A stretch of 40,870 nt of DNA from an uncultured Prevotella sp. (GCA_945833995.1 CAMAGM010000007.1:1-40870), one strand, 5' to 3'; shown: positions 10,601-18,227, numbered from the stretch's first letter. Notes: generated by a model not told the origin, from the sequence alone. Made by a program: numbers and translations.

Positions 10601-12220
10601 CTTGAACTTCACGTCGAGACGGAACTTCTGCTTCTCCACCGTTGAGGCAAGGTAATAGACATTCTTCATCATCAGTTGCCAGTTGGGGGCTGCTGGGCTA
10701 TTGTTGGTGTTCTTCAGGGACTTTACGAACAATGCCTCTGAAGTATCCTGTCGGTCGGTGGAGAACTCGCCAACTTGAAATGTCTGTCCACCGAGTGTGT
10801 ATTCGTATGCTACGGCAAGCACCTGGTCTGTCTGCATGGTCGTCTTCAGTGAGACATATCCGAGCCCTGAGCTCAGGGAGTACTCCGATGGGGTCAGCAG
10901 GCGGGCACTTTGCACCTTCTCGTAGTCAACTCCACCAGAGAAGCCTGGTATGGCATCGAGCACTATAGATGTCCGGTCGATGTTACGTGCGTCGGCATAC
11001 TGGGTCGTCATCTGCTGATATTCGTCGTTGGCACTGTTAGATGGCGATGCCATGCCGTTGCCGTTCCATAATGGGTTGCTTATTGCCTGACCCTCGCCAA
11101 GGTCGGCAAGTGCAATGATGTTGCGTGAGTTGCTTGTCGTTCCTGTCTTGTTGGTAACCCAAATCTCCACACGCGTTATCTTCACTCCCGTGAGAATGTT
11201 TGGGAGAGTTGACATTGCCTTGTCGTAGATGCTACGGAAATAGTGGGCGAGGAAGAAATGGCGGTTCTCCTCATAGTCTGCTACGTTGAGCTCAAAGGGT
11301 GTCAGCTGCGTGCCGCCTTTTGACGAGACGCTCTTTGTGGAGGATTTTTTCTGCGAGATGACGCTCTGCAGTTTCAGCTTGCCGAACTGCATGTCGGTGC
11401 GTACTCCGAACAACGACGAAGCTCCCTTTATGAGCGATGAGTTTGAAGGAAACGAGACGTTGCCAGCCTCCACGAGTTTTATTATCTCGTCTTCCTTACC
11501 CTCGTATTTCAGTTTTATGTTCTTCGTGTCGAAGTCGAAGGTGGCGTCGGTGTTGTAGTTGAGGCTCATGTTCACTTTGTCGCCCACCTTGCCGGTCATG
11601 TTGAGGTTGATTTTCTCGTCGAAGTCAATCGACTTCGTCTTCCTGTTCCTGATAGGAAGCGATGGGTTGTCTATGTTTTTCAACGTGCCTCCGAGTTTCA
11701 GTTCCGCTGTTCCCTGTGTCTTTATCCTCACTCCTCCAGGACCGAAAATCTTCTCCGCCGGTCCGAGGTCGAAGTGCATGTCGGAGAACGAGAACTTGTC
11801 CTGCCCCTTGTTTGCCACCTCCTCTGCGTTCTTCTCCCTGAAGAAACGTCTCATCGCACGCTTCCCACTCCATTGGCGGTATTCCTCTGGAGTCATGAGT
11901 AAAGGGGTGTTGAGATATGAATCGCCTATTTTTGAGCCTATGAAATACATTCCAGTCGAGTCGTCATACTCCGCTTTCTGCATTATGTTGTCAGGCATCC
12001 TCAAGTCGGTTGCCGCAGAGTCGAGGTCGGCGGTAGTCAATGGTGCGGTACGCCTCACCTTCCACCGCGAATGTGCGGCAGAGTCAGGCACAATATCATC
12101 ATCGTCAGCGACCTGGGTTGACTGCACGGTCTGCCCTTGTCGTGACGTACGGTTGTCCTGTGGCGCTGCAAAGGCGCATACGCAGAACAACGATGCCATT
12201 ATGATTTTGAGTCTATTCAA
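4655..12220 (-). CDS. sprA: SprA/Sov, type IX secretion outer-membrane translocon
   Basis: SprA is the giant beta-barrel through which type IX substrates cross the outer membrane in Bacteroidota. The predicted product is about 2,521 residues, in the usual size range. It contains many amphipathic beta-strands, SprA-type segments such as LKLGGTLKNIDNPSLP and SGEVWVNEMRLLEVNNKGGWA, and a low-complexity Ser/Thr/Lys stretch near residue 1,900. It ends in the aromatic barrel strand FGLSLKFSLTR. The open frame extends to 12310. I prefer TTG 12220 because it gives a normal signal peptide (MNRLKIIMASLFCVCAFAA); the next ATG, at 12199, lacks a basic N-region. The gene is monocistronic and divergent from the GH43-like gene. 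Its 3' end overlaps the DUF4435 gene by 43 bp. Confidence 0.95.
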   Translation of the reverse strand: MNRLKIIMASLFCVCAFAAPQDNRTSRQGQTVQSTQVADDDDIVPDSAAHSRWKVRRTAPLTTADLDSAATDLRMPDNIMQKAEYDDSTGMYFIGSKIGDSYLNTPLLMTPEEYRQWSGKRAMRRFFREKNAEEVANKGQDKFSFSDMHFDLGPAEKIFGPGGVRIKTQGTAELKLGGTLKNIDNPSLPIRNRKTKSIDFDEKINLNMTGKVGDKVNMSLNYNTDATFDFDTKNIKLKYEGKEDEIIKLVEAGNVSFPSNSSLIKGASSLFGVRTDMQFGKLKLQSVISQKKSSTKSVSSKGGTQLTPFELNVADYEENRHFFLAHYFRSIYDKAMSTLPNILTGVKITRVEIWVTNKTGTTSNSRNIIALADLGEGQAISNPLWNGNGMASPSNSANDEYQQMTTQYADARNIDRTSIVLDAIPGFSGGVDYEKVQSARLLTPSEYSLSSGLGYVSLKTTMQTDQVLAVAYEYTLGGQTFQVGEFSTDRQDTSEALFVKSLKNTNNSPAAPNWQLMMKNVYYLASTVEKQKFRLDVKFKSDTTGVYLNYIPVQEVKQQTLVRLLGADRLDDNDKPNPNGYFDYVEGYTVSNGRVFFPKVEPFGSYLFNQLKAAGMDSAKAEQFSFRELYDNTRTTAKQLTTKNKFLLTGQFKGSSANVISLGAYNVPRGSVVVTAGGMVLTEGSDYSVDYSAGEVTILNQSIIDAGTSVNVSLESDTEYGMQRKTMFGLNWEYDFTKDLQIGGTFQRLYEQTLTSKVSMGSEPLNNILWGANINWKHESQWLTDMLDKLPLLHLTKPSYISFTGEFAQLIAGQASGTQDNASYIDDFEDAKNNIDISDPKSWVLSSVPSLFPEHDDNNGLSSGFNRAQMAWYTIDPLFTYRSSSLTPAHIKSDLEQLSNHYIREIYVSELYPNRDQSTYNGATSTLSILNLAYYPTERGPYNFSTQMNTDGSLPNPQTKWAGMMRKLDTNDFETANIEYVEFWLLDPFIYTRDQADASLYGGDLYINLGEVSEDILRDGKKFYESGMPVDGTSSFTTTQWGKIPVQATQTYAFATTTGAREKQDVGYNGLTDAEEQTFDSYADFRAFAQTITNDSVRTAWQKDPANDNYHYFRGRDLDERKATILERYKRINNPQGNSPDNDTQTEGYDTSYKTTPDVEDINQDYTLNEYERYYQYKISLRPEDFDESRIGQNYLSEIREALAPLRNGKKEKVNWYKFRIPLNSANRDKIGSISDLTSVRFVRMFLTNFERPIILRFGSLDLVRGEWRTFEQELGAQVSASSGTLETSAVNIEEHTDKTPVNYVLPPGISRVTDPSQPQLVENNEQALNLTVKNLQHGEAKAVYKTTTLDLRQYKRLQMFVHANALQQNTTQLQNDQLALFIRLGSDYRNNYYEYEIPLKLTPEGKYDYRSAESRKIVWPEENLLDLELTKLVKLKKARNIARANGGAAYNREFSNYDEDRPSNKMTIMGNPSIGEIKTILIGVRNISSGMKSGEVWVNEMRLLEVNNKGGWAASGALNVQLSDFGTVNLSGRIMTDGFGGLEEGVAQRSTDDYKTYSLTANLELGKLFPDKAKVTAPLYYSVTKEETRPRYNPLDTDMLLEDALESAIDRNERDSIEAIAVTKSTTTNFSLSNVRVGIKTKRHPMPYDPANFSFSYSHAHRYNTGETTAWEREDQWRGVFNYSYSPVYKTFEPFRNMKGKSKWLAFPKAIGLNYLPQSITFNSELLRNYYEMQERDLEMASGSKLPLTFSQQFLWNREFSMRWDLTKNLHASFQSATHAEVEEPYMAVNKDLYPDEYHAWKDSVGRSLRNLGTPLEYQQSFTSSYQLPLNKLPILNWLNANATYNATYSWLRGSEMDNGTSLGNTISNNSNLNLTSTLNLESFYNLFPFLKKTNERFKKSSSTSASTRRTNSLRRGNTNTKPDNGKMPGGIKESKEDEKQNAKLPLNKNTFEKEVTLKNDTTTTIRHNKKSRRLVVTAKTRDGHIYNIRYKVKDDNTIVIRNLDTVTVKVSVTPKKPLDDQWWYNPLQQVSRFLMMARNLNISYRSQRAMSIPGFVPSVGDMLGQRTGDIMAPGLDFAFGLAGDSYLDKALDNGWLLCADSLATPATISTTEDLQLRMTLEPLRDLKIDLNASRTVNKARSVQYMYEGMPTTHSGSFSMTTISLNSALEGMGNANNGYKSKSFERFCSSLEGFRNRVEAQYADAVYPKGMIDNNGTVIGGSKFNPDLGQVRQYSADVLIPAFLSTYTVGSGSSLDIFPALKRMLPNWSLRYTGLTRIPWLRDHFKSITLRHAYKSVFAVGSYASYSTFQEYMNGLGFITDASTGNPVPNSMYNISTVSINESFAPLLGFDVTLQNNMTCKLEYRTTRVLSLSMTSIQINEALSKDWVVGMAYKISNFNLFSGKASRKIKKAQTGNKQAESKTSVSTTRKTGVNHDLNLRLDFSFRKQASITRDIATVTSSASSGNSAFKLSFMADYTLSRLLTVSAYYDRQTNTPLLASSSYPTTTQDFGLSLKFSLTR

Positions 12221-12236
12221 TGTCTTATAATAAAAC

Positions 12237-12249
12237 GTTGCAAAGCAAC
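12237..12249 (-). promoter_or_regulatory. possible sprA promoter within a short palindrome
   Basis: GTTGCAAAGCAAC is a perfect palindrome with a 3-base centre. On the minus strand it contains TTGCTTTG, one base off the TAnnTTTG consensus, and lies 17-29 bases ahead of the proposed TTG start of sprA. No clear -33 element is seen, so the call is weak. Confidence 0.35.
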
Positions 12250-12264
12250 TTTTATTGTGAATGG

Positions 12265-12296
12265 CTTGTTTGTTTGGGAAATAATTGGTATATTTG
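12265..12296 (+). promoter_or_regulatory. promoter of the GH43-like gene
   Basis: TATATTTG at 12289-12296 fits the Bacteroidota -7 consensus. A CTTG 20 bases upstream at 12265-12268 is a near match to the -33 TTTG. The element lies 26 bases before the ATG at 12322 and supports that start over the longer open frame from 12220. Confidence 0.6.
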
Positions 12297-12321
12297 CACC
12301 CGACAAACAATTTATTACGGC

Positions 12322-13266
12322 ATGAAAAAGAAATTCTTTATTGTCATGGCACTTATGTCTGCCTTGACTTCCATGGCGAAAGATGTGTATCTTTTCTCCT
12401 ATTTCCGCGGTCAGAAAGATGGCTTGCATCTCGCCTACAGTTATGATGGACTGAAATGGACCGCACTTAATGGTAACAAGTCGCTGTTGCGACCTGTCAT
12501 CGGCAAGGACAGCCTGATGCGTGACCCAAGCATAGTGGAAGGACCCGATGGCACTTTCCACATGGTTTGGACTTCAAGTTGGACTGACCGGATTATCGGT
12601 TACGCCTCGTCGCGAGACCTCGTGAACTGGAGCGAGCAGAAGGCTATTCCCGTTATGGCTGATGAACCTGAGGCTCAGAACTGTTGGGCTCCTGAACTCT
12701 TCTATGACAAACCGTCAAAGACCTTCTACATCATTTGGGCAACAACAATACCAGGACGCCATAGCCCAGTCCAGTCAACGGAACGTGAGAAACAGTGGAA
12801 CCACCGAATCTATTGCACCACGACCCGCGATTTCAAGACTTTCACAAAGACGCGTATATTCTTCAATCCAGATTTCAACGTTATTGACGCGGCGATAGTG
12901 CGCGACCCTGTGAGGAAAGACCTCATAATGGTGGTGAAGAACGAGAACTCGCTTCCTGCCGAGAAGAATCTGCGCATCACGAGAACGAAAAAAATAAAGA
13001 AGGGGTTTCCTACCGATGTCTCTGAGCCAATAACGGGCAAATACTGGGCAGAAGGTCCAGCACCGCTTTTTGTTGGTGACACGCTCTATGTCTATCTCGA
13101 CAAATATACATTGGGAAAGTATGGGGCAATACGAAGCACTGACCACGGCGAGACATGGACCGACGTTTCCGATGAGGCAAGCTTCCCACAAGGCATACGC
13201 CACGGAACGGCGTTCAAGGTGAGCGAGGACACTTTTAATAATCTTGTCAAATTGTTGGGGAAATAG
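12322..13266 (+). CDS. secreted GH43-like five-bladed beta-propeller glycosidase
   Basis: This is a 314-residue exported protein resembling glycoside hydrolase family 43, whose members are mostly alpha-L-arabinofuranosidases or beta-xylosidases. A signal peptide covers residues 1-19 (ending SMA). The propeller motifs are MRDPSIVEGPDG (Asp68, candidate base), NCWAPELFYD, NVIDAAIVRDP (Asp189, candidate pKa modulator) and YWAEGPAPLF (Glu244, candidate acid). Together they match the usual Asp-Asp-Glu triad. There is no extra carbohydrate-binding domain, so this is a single-domain form. It stands alone with its own promoter between divergent sprA and a convergent DUF3667 gene 13 bp away. The substrate cannot be assigned from the sequence. 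Confidence 0.82.
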   Translation: MKKKFFIVMALMSALTSMAKDVYLFSYFRGQKDGLHLAYSYDGLKWTALNGNKSLLRPVIGKDSLMRDPSIVEGPDGTFHMVWTSSWTDRIIGYASSRDLVNWSEQKAIPVMADEPEAQNCWAPELFYDKPSKTFYIIWATTIPGRHSPVQSTEREKQWNHRIYCTTTRDFKTFTKTRIFFNPDFNVIDAAIVRDPVRKDLIMVVKNENSLPAEKNLRITRTKKIKKGFPTDVSEPITGKYWAEGPAPLFVGDTLYVYLDKYTLGKYGAIRSTDHGETWTDVSDEASFPQGIRHGTAFKVSEDTFNNLVKLLGK

Positions 13267-13279
13267 CCTCTTTGCCCGC

Positions 13280-14266
13280 TCAATTTATAATTGACTGATA
13301 AATACCCGTGATAATGCCTAAAAACAATATCACTATAACGCATATAAATATAAATGCGATGAACGAATAGGCGTGAATCAGTATGGTACGCTTTACGGTG
13401 GCTTTCCACTCATAGCCGAAAAGCTGTTTGAAGTCCCAAACGAACAGACCGAACAAAGCCCACCAAGGAAGAGGATAGAAAGTCGATTTCGTATTTCCAA
13501 AAATTAAGACATAAACGATGGAAGCCGCCATCATCTGCCCACTGATATACACTTGAGAGAAGAAGTTCTCAGCAAGTGTTGCCTCTGGGCGGATTGGTGA
13601 CTTTCTGAACACTCGCCATGAGAAGAACATAAAGAAGCAGTGAAGACAAAGGAGCTCTATTGCCTTGTGGTCCTCCAACCATTTCGCTATGCCCTTGACA
13701 CCGTCAATAAAGTCCTCAACCTTTATCTTGTTTCCATTCACAGTGAAAAGCACTTCCTTGCTTGGGTTGTCATTGTCTTCCTCCATTTTCTCTGTAGCCT
13801 TATTCTCCACTTCCCTCTTTGCCTCGGCAGGTTGTCCACTAAGCACAATCTTGCTTGAGTCTGCCTTTGCCGTAGAATCATTCCTTGCGGTGGAGTCAGC
13901 CACTACGGTTGCCTTTTCCTTAATTTTCTCCTTCATCTCTTTAGCCACCTCTTTCTTTACCGTATCCTCTATACTGTAGCCATCGACCAAGGTCGTTGCC
14001 AAAGCGAAAAAGATGCATAGGACAAACAGCATCTTGACTGGTGGGAAAAACGGCATACGCTTTCCATCAAGATATTCGCCTATCATATAGCCCGGACGCG
14101 TGAACAGATGGAACAGCGTTCGGGGCAAACTACGGTTGCCCATACCCCATACCTCAAGGGTTGACATTAAAGCATTCTTTACGGTGAATCGTTGTGTCTT
14201 GGCACTCTGTCCGCATGAGGGGCAAAAGTTGCCGACAAATTCGGTATGGCAGTTTGGACAAATCAT
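13280..14266 (-). CDS. DUF3667-type membrane protein with N-terminal zinc ribbon
   Basis: This 328-residue protein begins with a zinc ribbon, four cysteines as CPNC at 3-6 and CPSCG at 15-19. A conserved block (RPGYMIGEYLDGKRMPFFPPVK) and a first hydrophobic segment (MLFVLCIFFALATTLV) follow. A charged Lys/Glu-rich periplasmic or cytoplasmic loop comes next, and then about three or four further membrane helices near the C-terminus. This layout fits DUF3667, a Bacteroidota family of unknown function. It is downstream of the acyl-CoA dehydrogenase operon on the same strand, but an inverted repeat separates them. It converges with the GH43-like gene. Confidence 0.8.
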   Translation of the reverse strand: MICPNCHTEFVGNFCPSCGQSAKTQRFTVKNALMSTLEVWGMGNRSLPRTLFHLFTRPGYMIGEYLDGKRMPFFPPVKMLFVLCIFFALATTLVDGYSIEDTVKKEVAKEMKEKIKEKATVVADSTARNDSTAKADSSKIVLSGQPAEAKREVENKATEKMEEDNDNPSKEVLFTVNGNKIKVEDFIDGVKGIAKWLEDHKAIELLCLHCFFMFFSWRVFRKSPIRPEATLAENFFSQVYISGQMMAASIVYVLIFGNTKSTFYPLPWWALFGLFVWDFKQLFGYEWKATVKRTILIHAYSFIAFIFICVIVILFLGIITGIYQSIIN

Positions 14267-14291
14267 AGAAAATGAAGAATTAAGAATGGAA

Positions 14292-14351
14292 AATGAAGAA
14301 TGAAGAATGTACTGCGCTAATCCGCGTTTGTCTCATTCTTCATTCTTCACT
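14292..14351 (-). terminator. long imperfect inverted repeat between acyl-CoA dehydrogenase and DUF3667 genes
   Basis: AATGAAGAATGAAGAATG at 14292-14309 pairs with 14334-14351 at 17 of 18 positions across a 24-base loop. On the minus strand it is followed by T-rich sequence, so it could end the etf operon transcript just after its stop at 14358. The arms are themselves made of repeated GAAGAAT units, like the heptamer repeat at 3591-3660. Confidence 0.5.
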
Positions 14352-14357
14352 CTTCAA

Positions 14358-16067
14358 TTAAATAGCTTTAAAATTATCCAAGTCCTCAGCCTTCATAGCC
14401 TTGATGTAGCTATGGTGTGCTGTACACTCGGCCTCTGCGTGACGCAGGAATACGTTGATGCTCTTCTTGAACAGCTCTGGTGCGCGTGTGGCATCCTCGA
14501 GAAGCAGGATTGACATGATAATGTCGGCTGTCATCTCGTAGAGGCGGCGTGCAAGGAAGTCCTGAAGTGCCTGGTCGTTCTGTTCCTTCACGTAGTTGAT
14601 GGCATCCTCATAGAGGGCGATGAGCTTGGCTATGCGCTCACGCATTGGCTGTGCGCACTCACAGATAGGACGCTCCATCATCTCCTTCATTATCGAGAGA
14701 TATGTGCCGTTGGTGATGTAGCGTATGGCTGCAACAACCTGCAACTGTGTCGTACCCTCGTAGATGGAGAAGATGCGTGCGTCGCGATAGAGGCGCTGGC
14801 TCTTGTACTCCATGATGAAGCCCGAACCACCATGAATCTGTATGGCATCGTAGGCATTCTGGTTGGCATACTCAGAATTCATACCCTTTGCCAGCGGAGT
14901 GAAGGCATCAGCCAAACGGCTATATTTCTTCTGCTCCTGACGCTCCTCTGGAGTGAGTTTGCGCTCGCGTGCTATGTCGTCGAGAGCCTTGTAGATGTCA
15001 ACGTAGCGTGCTGTCTGATAGAGTATTGAGCGACCGGCATCAAGTTTTGCCTTCATGCGTGAGAGCATGTCGTAAACGGCGGGGAAGTCGATGATGGCAG
15101 TGTCGAACTGCTTGCGCTCCTTGGCGTAGGCGAGACCTTCGTTGTAGGCCGCCTGGCTGACACCAACCGACTGGGCTGCAATACCAAGGCGCGCACCGTT
15201 CATCAGTGCCATGACGTACTTGATGAGTCCCATGCGTGTGCTTCCGCAGAGCTCGCACTTGGCGTTCTTATATACCAACTCACATGTTGGTGAGCCGTGG
15301 ATACCGAGCTTGTGCTCAATGTGACGTACGGTAACACCGCCGTCGCGCTTGTCATAGATGAACATCGAGAGACCGCGGCCGTCGTGTGTTCCTTCCTCAG
15401 AGCGTGCGAGCACGAGGTGGATGTCAGAGTCGCCATTGGTGATAAAGCGCTTCACACCATTCAGACGCCAGCACTTGTTTTCCTCATCGTAGCTTGCCTT
15501 AAGCATCACGCGTTGCAGGTCAGAACCAGCATCTGGCTCGGTGAGGTCCATTGACATTGTCTCTCCGGCACATACGCGTGGTATATACTTCTTACGCTGC
15601 TCCTCGTCACCAAACTCATATAGAGTCTCTATGCAATCTTGCAGCGACCAGATGTTCTGGAAACCAGCGTCTGCAGCTGCAACAATTTCTGAGGCCATTG
15701 AGTAAGGAGTGATAGGCATGTTGAGGCCACCATAGCGGCGTGGCATCGACACGCCCCACAATCCAGCCTTGCGTGTAGCGTCAAGGTTGTCGAAAGTCTT
15801 AGAGGCATATATCATGCGGCCGTTCTCCAAGTGTGGTCCTTCAAGGTCCACGTCCTCTGCGTTTGGCTCAATGATGTTTGCCGCGATGTCGCCAGTAATC
15901 TCCAGCATCTGCTTGTAGTTCTCGATAGCGTCGTCGAAATCGACTGGTGCGTCCTCAAACTGGTCTTTGTCAGCATAATTACGTTCCTTCAGTTCGACTA
16001 TTCTCTTCATCTCAGGATGATTCAAGTAGAACTCGAATTCTGGGTGGTCTGTATAATAGTTTGCCAT
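14358..16067 (-). CDS. acyl-CoA dehydrogenase
   Basis: This FAD enzyme of 569 residues would oxidise acyl-CoA to 2-enoyl-CoA, or work in reverse under anaerobic conditions, exchanging electrons with ETF. It has the normal dehydrogenase body. The flavin/substrate segment MSMDLTEPDAGSD is near 171-183. RQRDA-like motifs and IHGGSGF are near 411-417. The catalytic base is in IYEGTTQ, at Glu437. About 110 extra C-terminal residues follow, as in the longer bacterial acyl-CoA dehydrogenases with a helical extension. It is 70 bp downstream of etfA, completing an etfB-etfA-dehydrogenase operon. The acyl-CoA substrate is not identifiable here; a short-chain substrate would fit an anaerobe but is an inference. 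Confidence 0.93.
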   Translation of the reverse strand: MANYYTDHPEFEFYLNHPEMKRIVELKERNYADKDQFEDAPVDFDDAIENYKQMLEITGDIAANIIEPNAEDVDLEGPHLENGRMIYASKTFDNLDATRKAGLWGVSMPRRYGGLNMPITPYSMASEIVAAADAGFQNIWSLQDCIETLYEFGDEEQRKKYIPRVCAGETMSMDLTEPDAGSDLQRVMLKASYDEENKCWRLNGVKRFITNGDSDIHLVLARSEEGTHDGRGLSMFIYDKRDGGVTVRHIEHKLGIHGSPTCELVYKNAKCELCGSTRMGLIKYVMALMNGARLGIAAQSVGVSQAAYNEGLAYAKERKQFDTAIIDFPAVYDMLSRMKAKLDAGRSILYQTARYVDIYKALDDIARERKLTPEERQEQKKYSRLADAFTPLAKGMNSEYANQNAYDAIQIHGGSGFIMEYKSQRLYRDARIFSIYEGTTQLQVVAAIRYITNGTYLSIMKEMMERPICECAQPMRERIAKLIALYEDAINYVKEQNDQALQDFLARRLYEMTADIIMSILLLEDATRAPELFKKSINVFLRHAEAECTAHHSYIKAMKAEDLDNFKAI

Positions 16068-16093
16068 TATCTTTATTCTTTGTTTTTGGGGGA

Positions 16094-16127
16094 GTTATGA
16101 TTGGGATTTATAACTTCTCATCATAAC
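16094..16127 (-). repeat. 8-bp inverted repeat in the etfA-dehydrogenase gap
   Basis: GTTATGAT at 16094-16101 and ATCATAAC at 16120-16127 are perfect inverted copies separated by 18 bases. They lie in the only long gap (70 bp) of the operon. A hairpin here could mark mRNA processing or differential stability, but nothing shows this directly. Confidence 0.4.
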
Positions 16128-16137
16128 ACCTTTTCCT

Positions 16138-17160
16138 TTATTTACTACTCTGCTTGTAATACTTGATTAATTTTGGAACCACCTCCTCAACGGTACCAAC
16201 TATCACATAGTCGGCAATCTTGTTGATAGGAGCCTCTGGGTCGTTGTTCACCGAGATGATGATGCCTGAGTCCTGCATACCCGCAATGTGCTGAATCTGT
16301 CCGCTGATACCGCATGCGATATACACCTTTGGGTGAACCGTGACGCCTGTCTGACCTATCTGGCGGTCGTGGTCAATCCAACCCGCATCCACTGCGGCAC
16401 GTGAGCCACCTACCTCACCGTGGAGCACCTTTGCCAACTGGAAAAGCTGGTCGAAACCTTCCTTCGAACCAACGCCGTAGCCACCAGCCACAACGATAGG
16501 CGCACCCTTTAGGTTGTGCTTTGCTGCCTCTACGTGGTGGTCGAGCACCTTTACCACGTAAGCCTCGGCAGACACGTACTTCTCAACCTCTGGATAAACC
16601 ACCTCGCCCTTAGCCTGTCCCTCATAGATAGCCTTCTGCATTACACCAGAGCGTACGGTAGCCATCTGTGGACGGTGGTCAGGGTTCACGATAGTTGCCA
16701 CGATGTTTCCGCCGAATGCTGGACGAATCTGATAGAGTAAGTTCTCATACACCTTGTTGTTCTTCTTGTCCTCGTATGGACCAATCTCCAACTCTGTGCA
16801 ATCGGCTGTCAGACCACTGGTGAGTGACGACGACACACGTGGACCAAGGTCACGGCCTATCACCGTAGCACCCATGAGGCAAATCTGTGGCTGTTCCTCT
16901 TTGAAGAGGTTGACCAGAATGTCTGTGTGTGGTGCCGATGTATAGGGGAAGAGTCCTTCTCCGTCGAAAACGAATAGTTTGTCAACACCGTATGGCAAAA
17001 TTTGGTCCTCAACCTTTCCCTTTATGCCGCTACCGGCAACTATGGCGTTGAGGTCAACACCCAACTCATTGGCCAATTTGCGGCCCTTTGTCAAAAGTTC
17101 CTGAGAAACCTCCTGCACCTGAGTGCCTTCGATCTCACAATATACAAAAACGTTGTTCAT
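16138..17160 (-). CDS. etfA: electron transfer flavoprotein alpha subunit
   Basis: This 340-residue ETF subunit carries FAD and passes electrons between the dehydrogenase and the respiratory or ferredoxin pool. The N-terminal Rossmann-like domain starts NNVFVYCEIEGTQVQ. The C-terminal FAD domain has GGYGVGSKEGF, VGGSRAAVDAGW, a HDRQIGQTG segment and the hallmark GISGQIQHIAGMQ. Length and order match the family. It begins 8 bp after etfB and is followed by the acyl-CoA dehydrogenase. Whether the complex is electron-bifurcating is unclear from motif inspection alone. Confidence 0.94.
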   Translation of the reverse strand: MNNVFVYCEIEGTQVQEVSQELLTKGRKLANELGVDLNAIVAGSGIKGKVEDQILPYGVDKLFVFDGEGLFPYTSAPHTDILVNLFKEEQPQICLMGATVIGRDLGPRVSSSLTSGLTADCTELEIGPYEDKKNNKVYENLLYQIRPAFGGNIVATIVNPDHRPQMATVRSGVMQKAIYEGQAKGEVVYPEVEKYVSAEAYVVKVLDHHVEAAKHNLKGAPIVVAGGYGVGSKEGFDQLFQLAKVLHGEVGGSRAAVDAGWIDHDRQIGQTGVTVHPKVYIACGISGQIQHIAGMQDSGIIISVNNDPEAPINKIADYVIVGTVEEVVPKLIKYYKQSSK

Positions 17161-17168
17161 ATCTTATT

Positions 17169-18038
17169 TTAGCCAATGATTTTCTCGTTCAACAATTCCT
17201 TTATCAGTCCCTCAACATCAGCATCGCTGCCTGTAAGGGTCTTGCTCTCCTTTGCCTGGAACACGATGTTCTTCACTGCCTTCACCTTTGTTGGCGAGCC
17301 ACTGAGACCACACTGCAGTGGGTCGCCGTCAACGTCAGCCACCGACCACTGGTTCAGTGTCAGGTATGGACGCTCCTCGTATAGCTCCTTGTAAGGCATG
17401 TCCTCCGTGCGCTCCATCGGAGCAGTGGCACGCTTATATTTCATAACGAGTTTCACGTTGCATGGACGGCATGGGGCTGCGCTTCCGTTCACTGTCACAA
17501 CCACTGGCATCGGAGCCTCCACTGTCTCCACACCACCATCAATCTGGCGGCGTATTGTCAGCTTGCCATTCTCGCATTTCTCAATATCCTCGGCGTATGT
17601 CACCTGGTTGAGGCCAAGCTTCTGTGCTACCTGTGGTCCAACCTGTGCCGTGTCACCGTCGATAGCCTGACGTCCACCGATAACGATGTCCACATCGCCT
17701 ATCTTCTTTATGGCAGTAGCAAGAGCATAGGAGGTGGCGAGAGTGTCGGCACCAGCAAAGAGGCGGTCGGTAAGGAGCCAGCCTGTGTCAGCTCCGCGAT
17801 AGAGGCCCTGGCGGATAATTTCTGCCGCACGGGGAGGACCCATCGTCAGAATACCAACGGTGGAACCTGGGTTCTGCTCCTTCAGGCGAAGGGCCTGCTC
17901 CAGAGCGTTCAAGTCTTCAGGATTGAAGATGGCAGGCAGAGCGGCGCGGTTGACAGTACCTTCGGCTGTCATTGCGTCCTTGCCCACGTTTCGTGTGTCT
18001 GGTACTTGCTTGGCAAGTACAACGATTTTCAAACTCAT
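17169..18038 (-). CDS. etfB: electron transfer flavoprotein beta subunit
   Basis: This 289-residue ETF beta/FixA-type subunit partners EtfA and holds AMP or a second flavin. It starts SLKIVVLAKQVPDT, a signature opening for this family. It contains FNPEDLNALEQALRLKE, GGRQAIDGDTAQVGPQVA and PCRPCNVKLVMKYKRA. It is the first gene of the three-gene operon. A promoter with good -33 and -7 elements lies just upstream. Bifurcating and non-bifurcating ETFs share these motifs, so the type is left open. Confidence 0.94.
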   Translation of the reverse strand: MSLKIVVLAKQVPDTRNVGKDAMTAEGTVNRAALPAIFNPEDLNALEQALRLKEQNPGSTVGILTMGPPRAAEIIRQGLYRGADTGWLLTDRLFAGADTLATSYALATAIKKIGDVDIVIGGRQAIDGDTAQVGPQVAQKLGLNQVTYAEDIEKCENGKLTIRRQIDGGVETVEAPMPVVVTVNGSAAPCRPCNVKLVMKYKRATAPMERTEDMPYKELYEERPYLTLNQWSVADVDGDPLQCGLSGSPTKVKAVKNIVFQAKESKTLTGSDADVEGLIKELLNEKIIG

Positions 18039-18089
18039 TTGTTTTTTATTGATTGTTATTTATTGTTTGCTTTTCCTGCAAATTGGTTG

Positions 18090-18120
18090 CAAAAGTAACC
18101 ATTTTTTTTCATTTAACAAA
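18090..18120 (-). promoter_or_regulatory. promoter of the etfB-etfA-dehydrogenase operon
   Basis: On the minus strand TTTG (18120-18117), 19 bases and TACTTTTG (18097-18090) match the Bacteroidota TTTG / TAnnTTTG pattern. The -7 element is about 50 bases ahead of the etfB start at 18038. Confidence 0.65.
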
Positions 18121-18192
18121 GAAAAACGACGTTTTTATGCACATTCAGCCTTTTATTGTGCACAAAACTCGTCGTTTGTGCAATAAAACGAT

Positions 18193-18227
18193 AAGGGCAG
18201 TAGAAGTTTTTACTTCCGACTGCCCTT
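18193..18227 (-). terminator. hairpin terminator of the export operon
   Basis: AAGGGCAGT (18193-18201) pairs with ACTGCCCTT (18219-18227). An inner stem GAAGT/ACTTC closes on a TTTT loop. T-rich sequence follows on the minus strand. The TolC stop codon (18212-18210) lies inside the hairpin loop, so the coding region ends within the terminator. Confidence 0.75.

Noticed and set aside
11559..12230. 223-codon open frame on the plus strand within sprA
   Set aside because: It is antisense to the conserved N-terminal part of SprA, has low-complexity Ser/Leu/Phe content and no promoter of its own.
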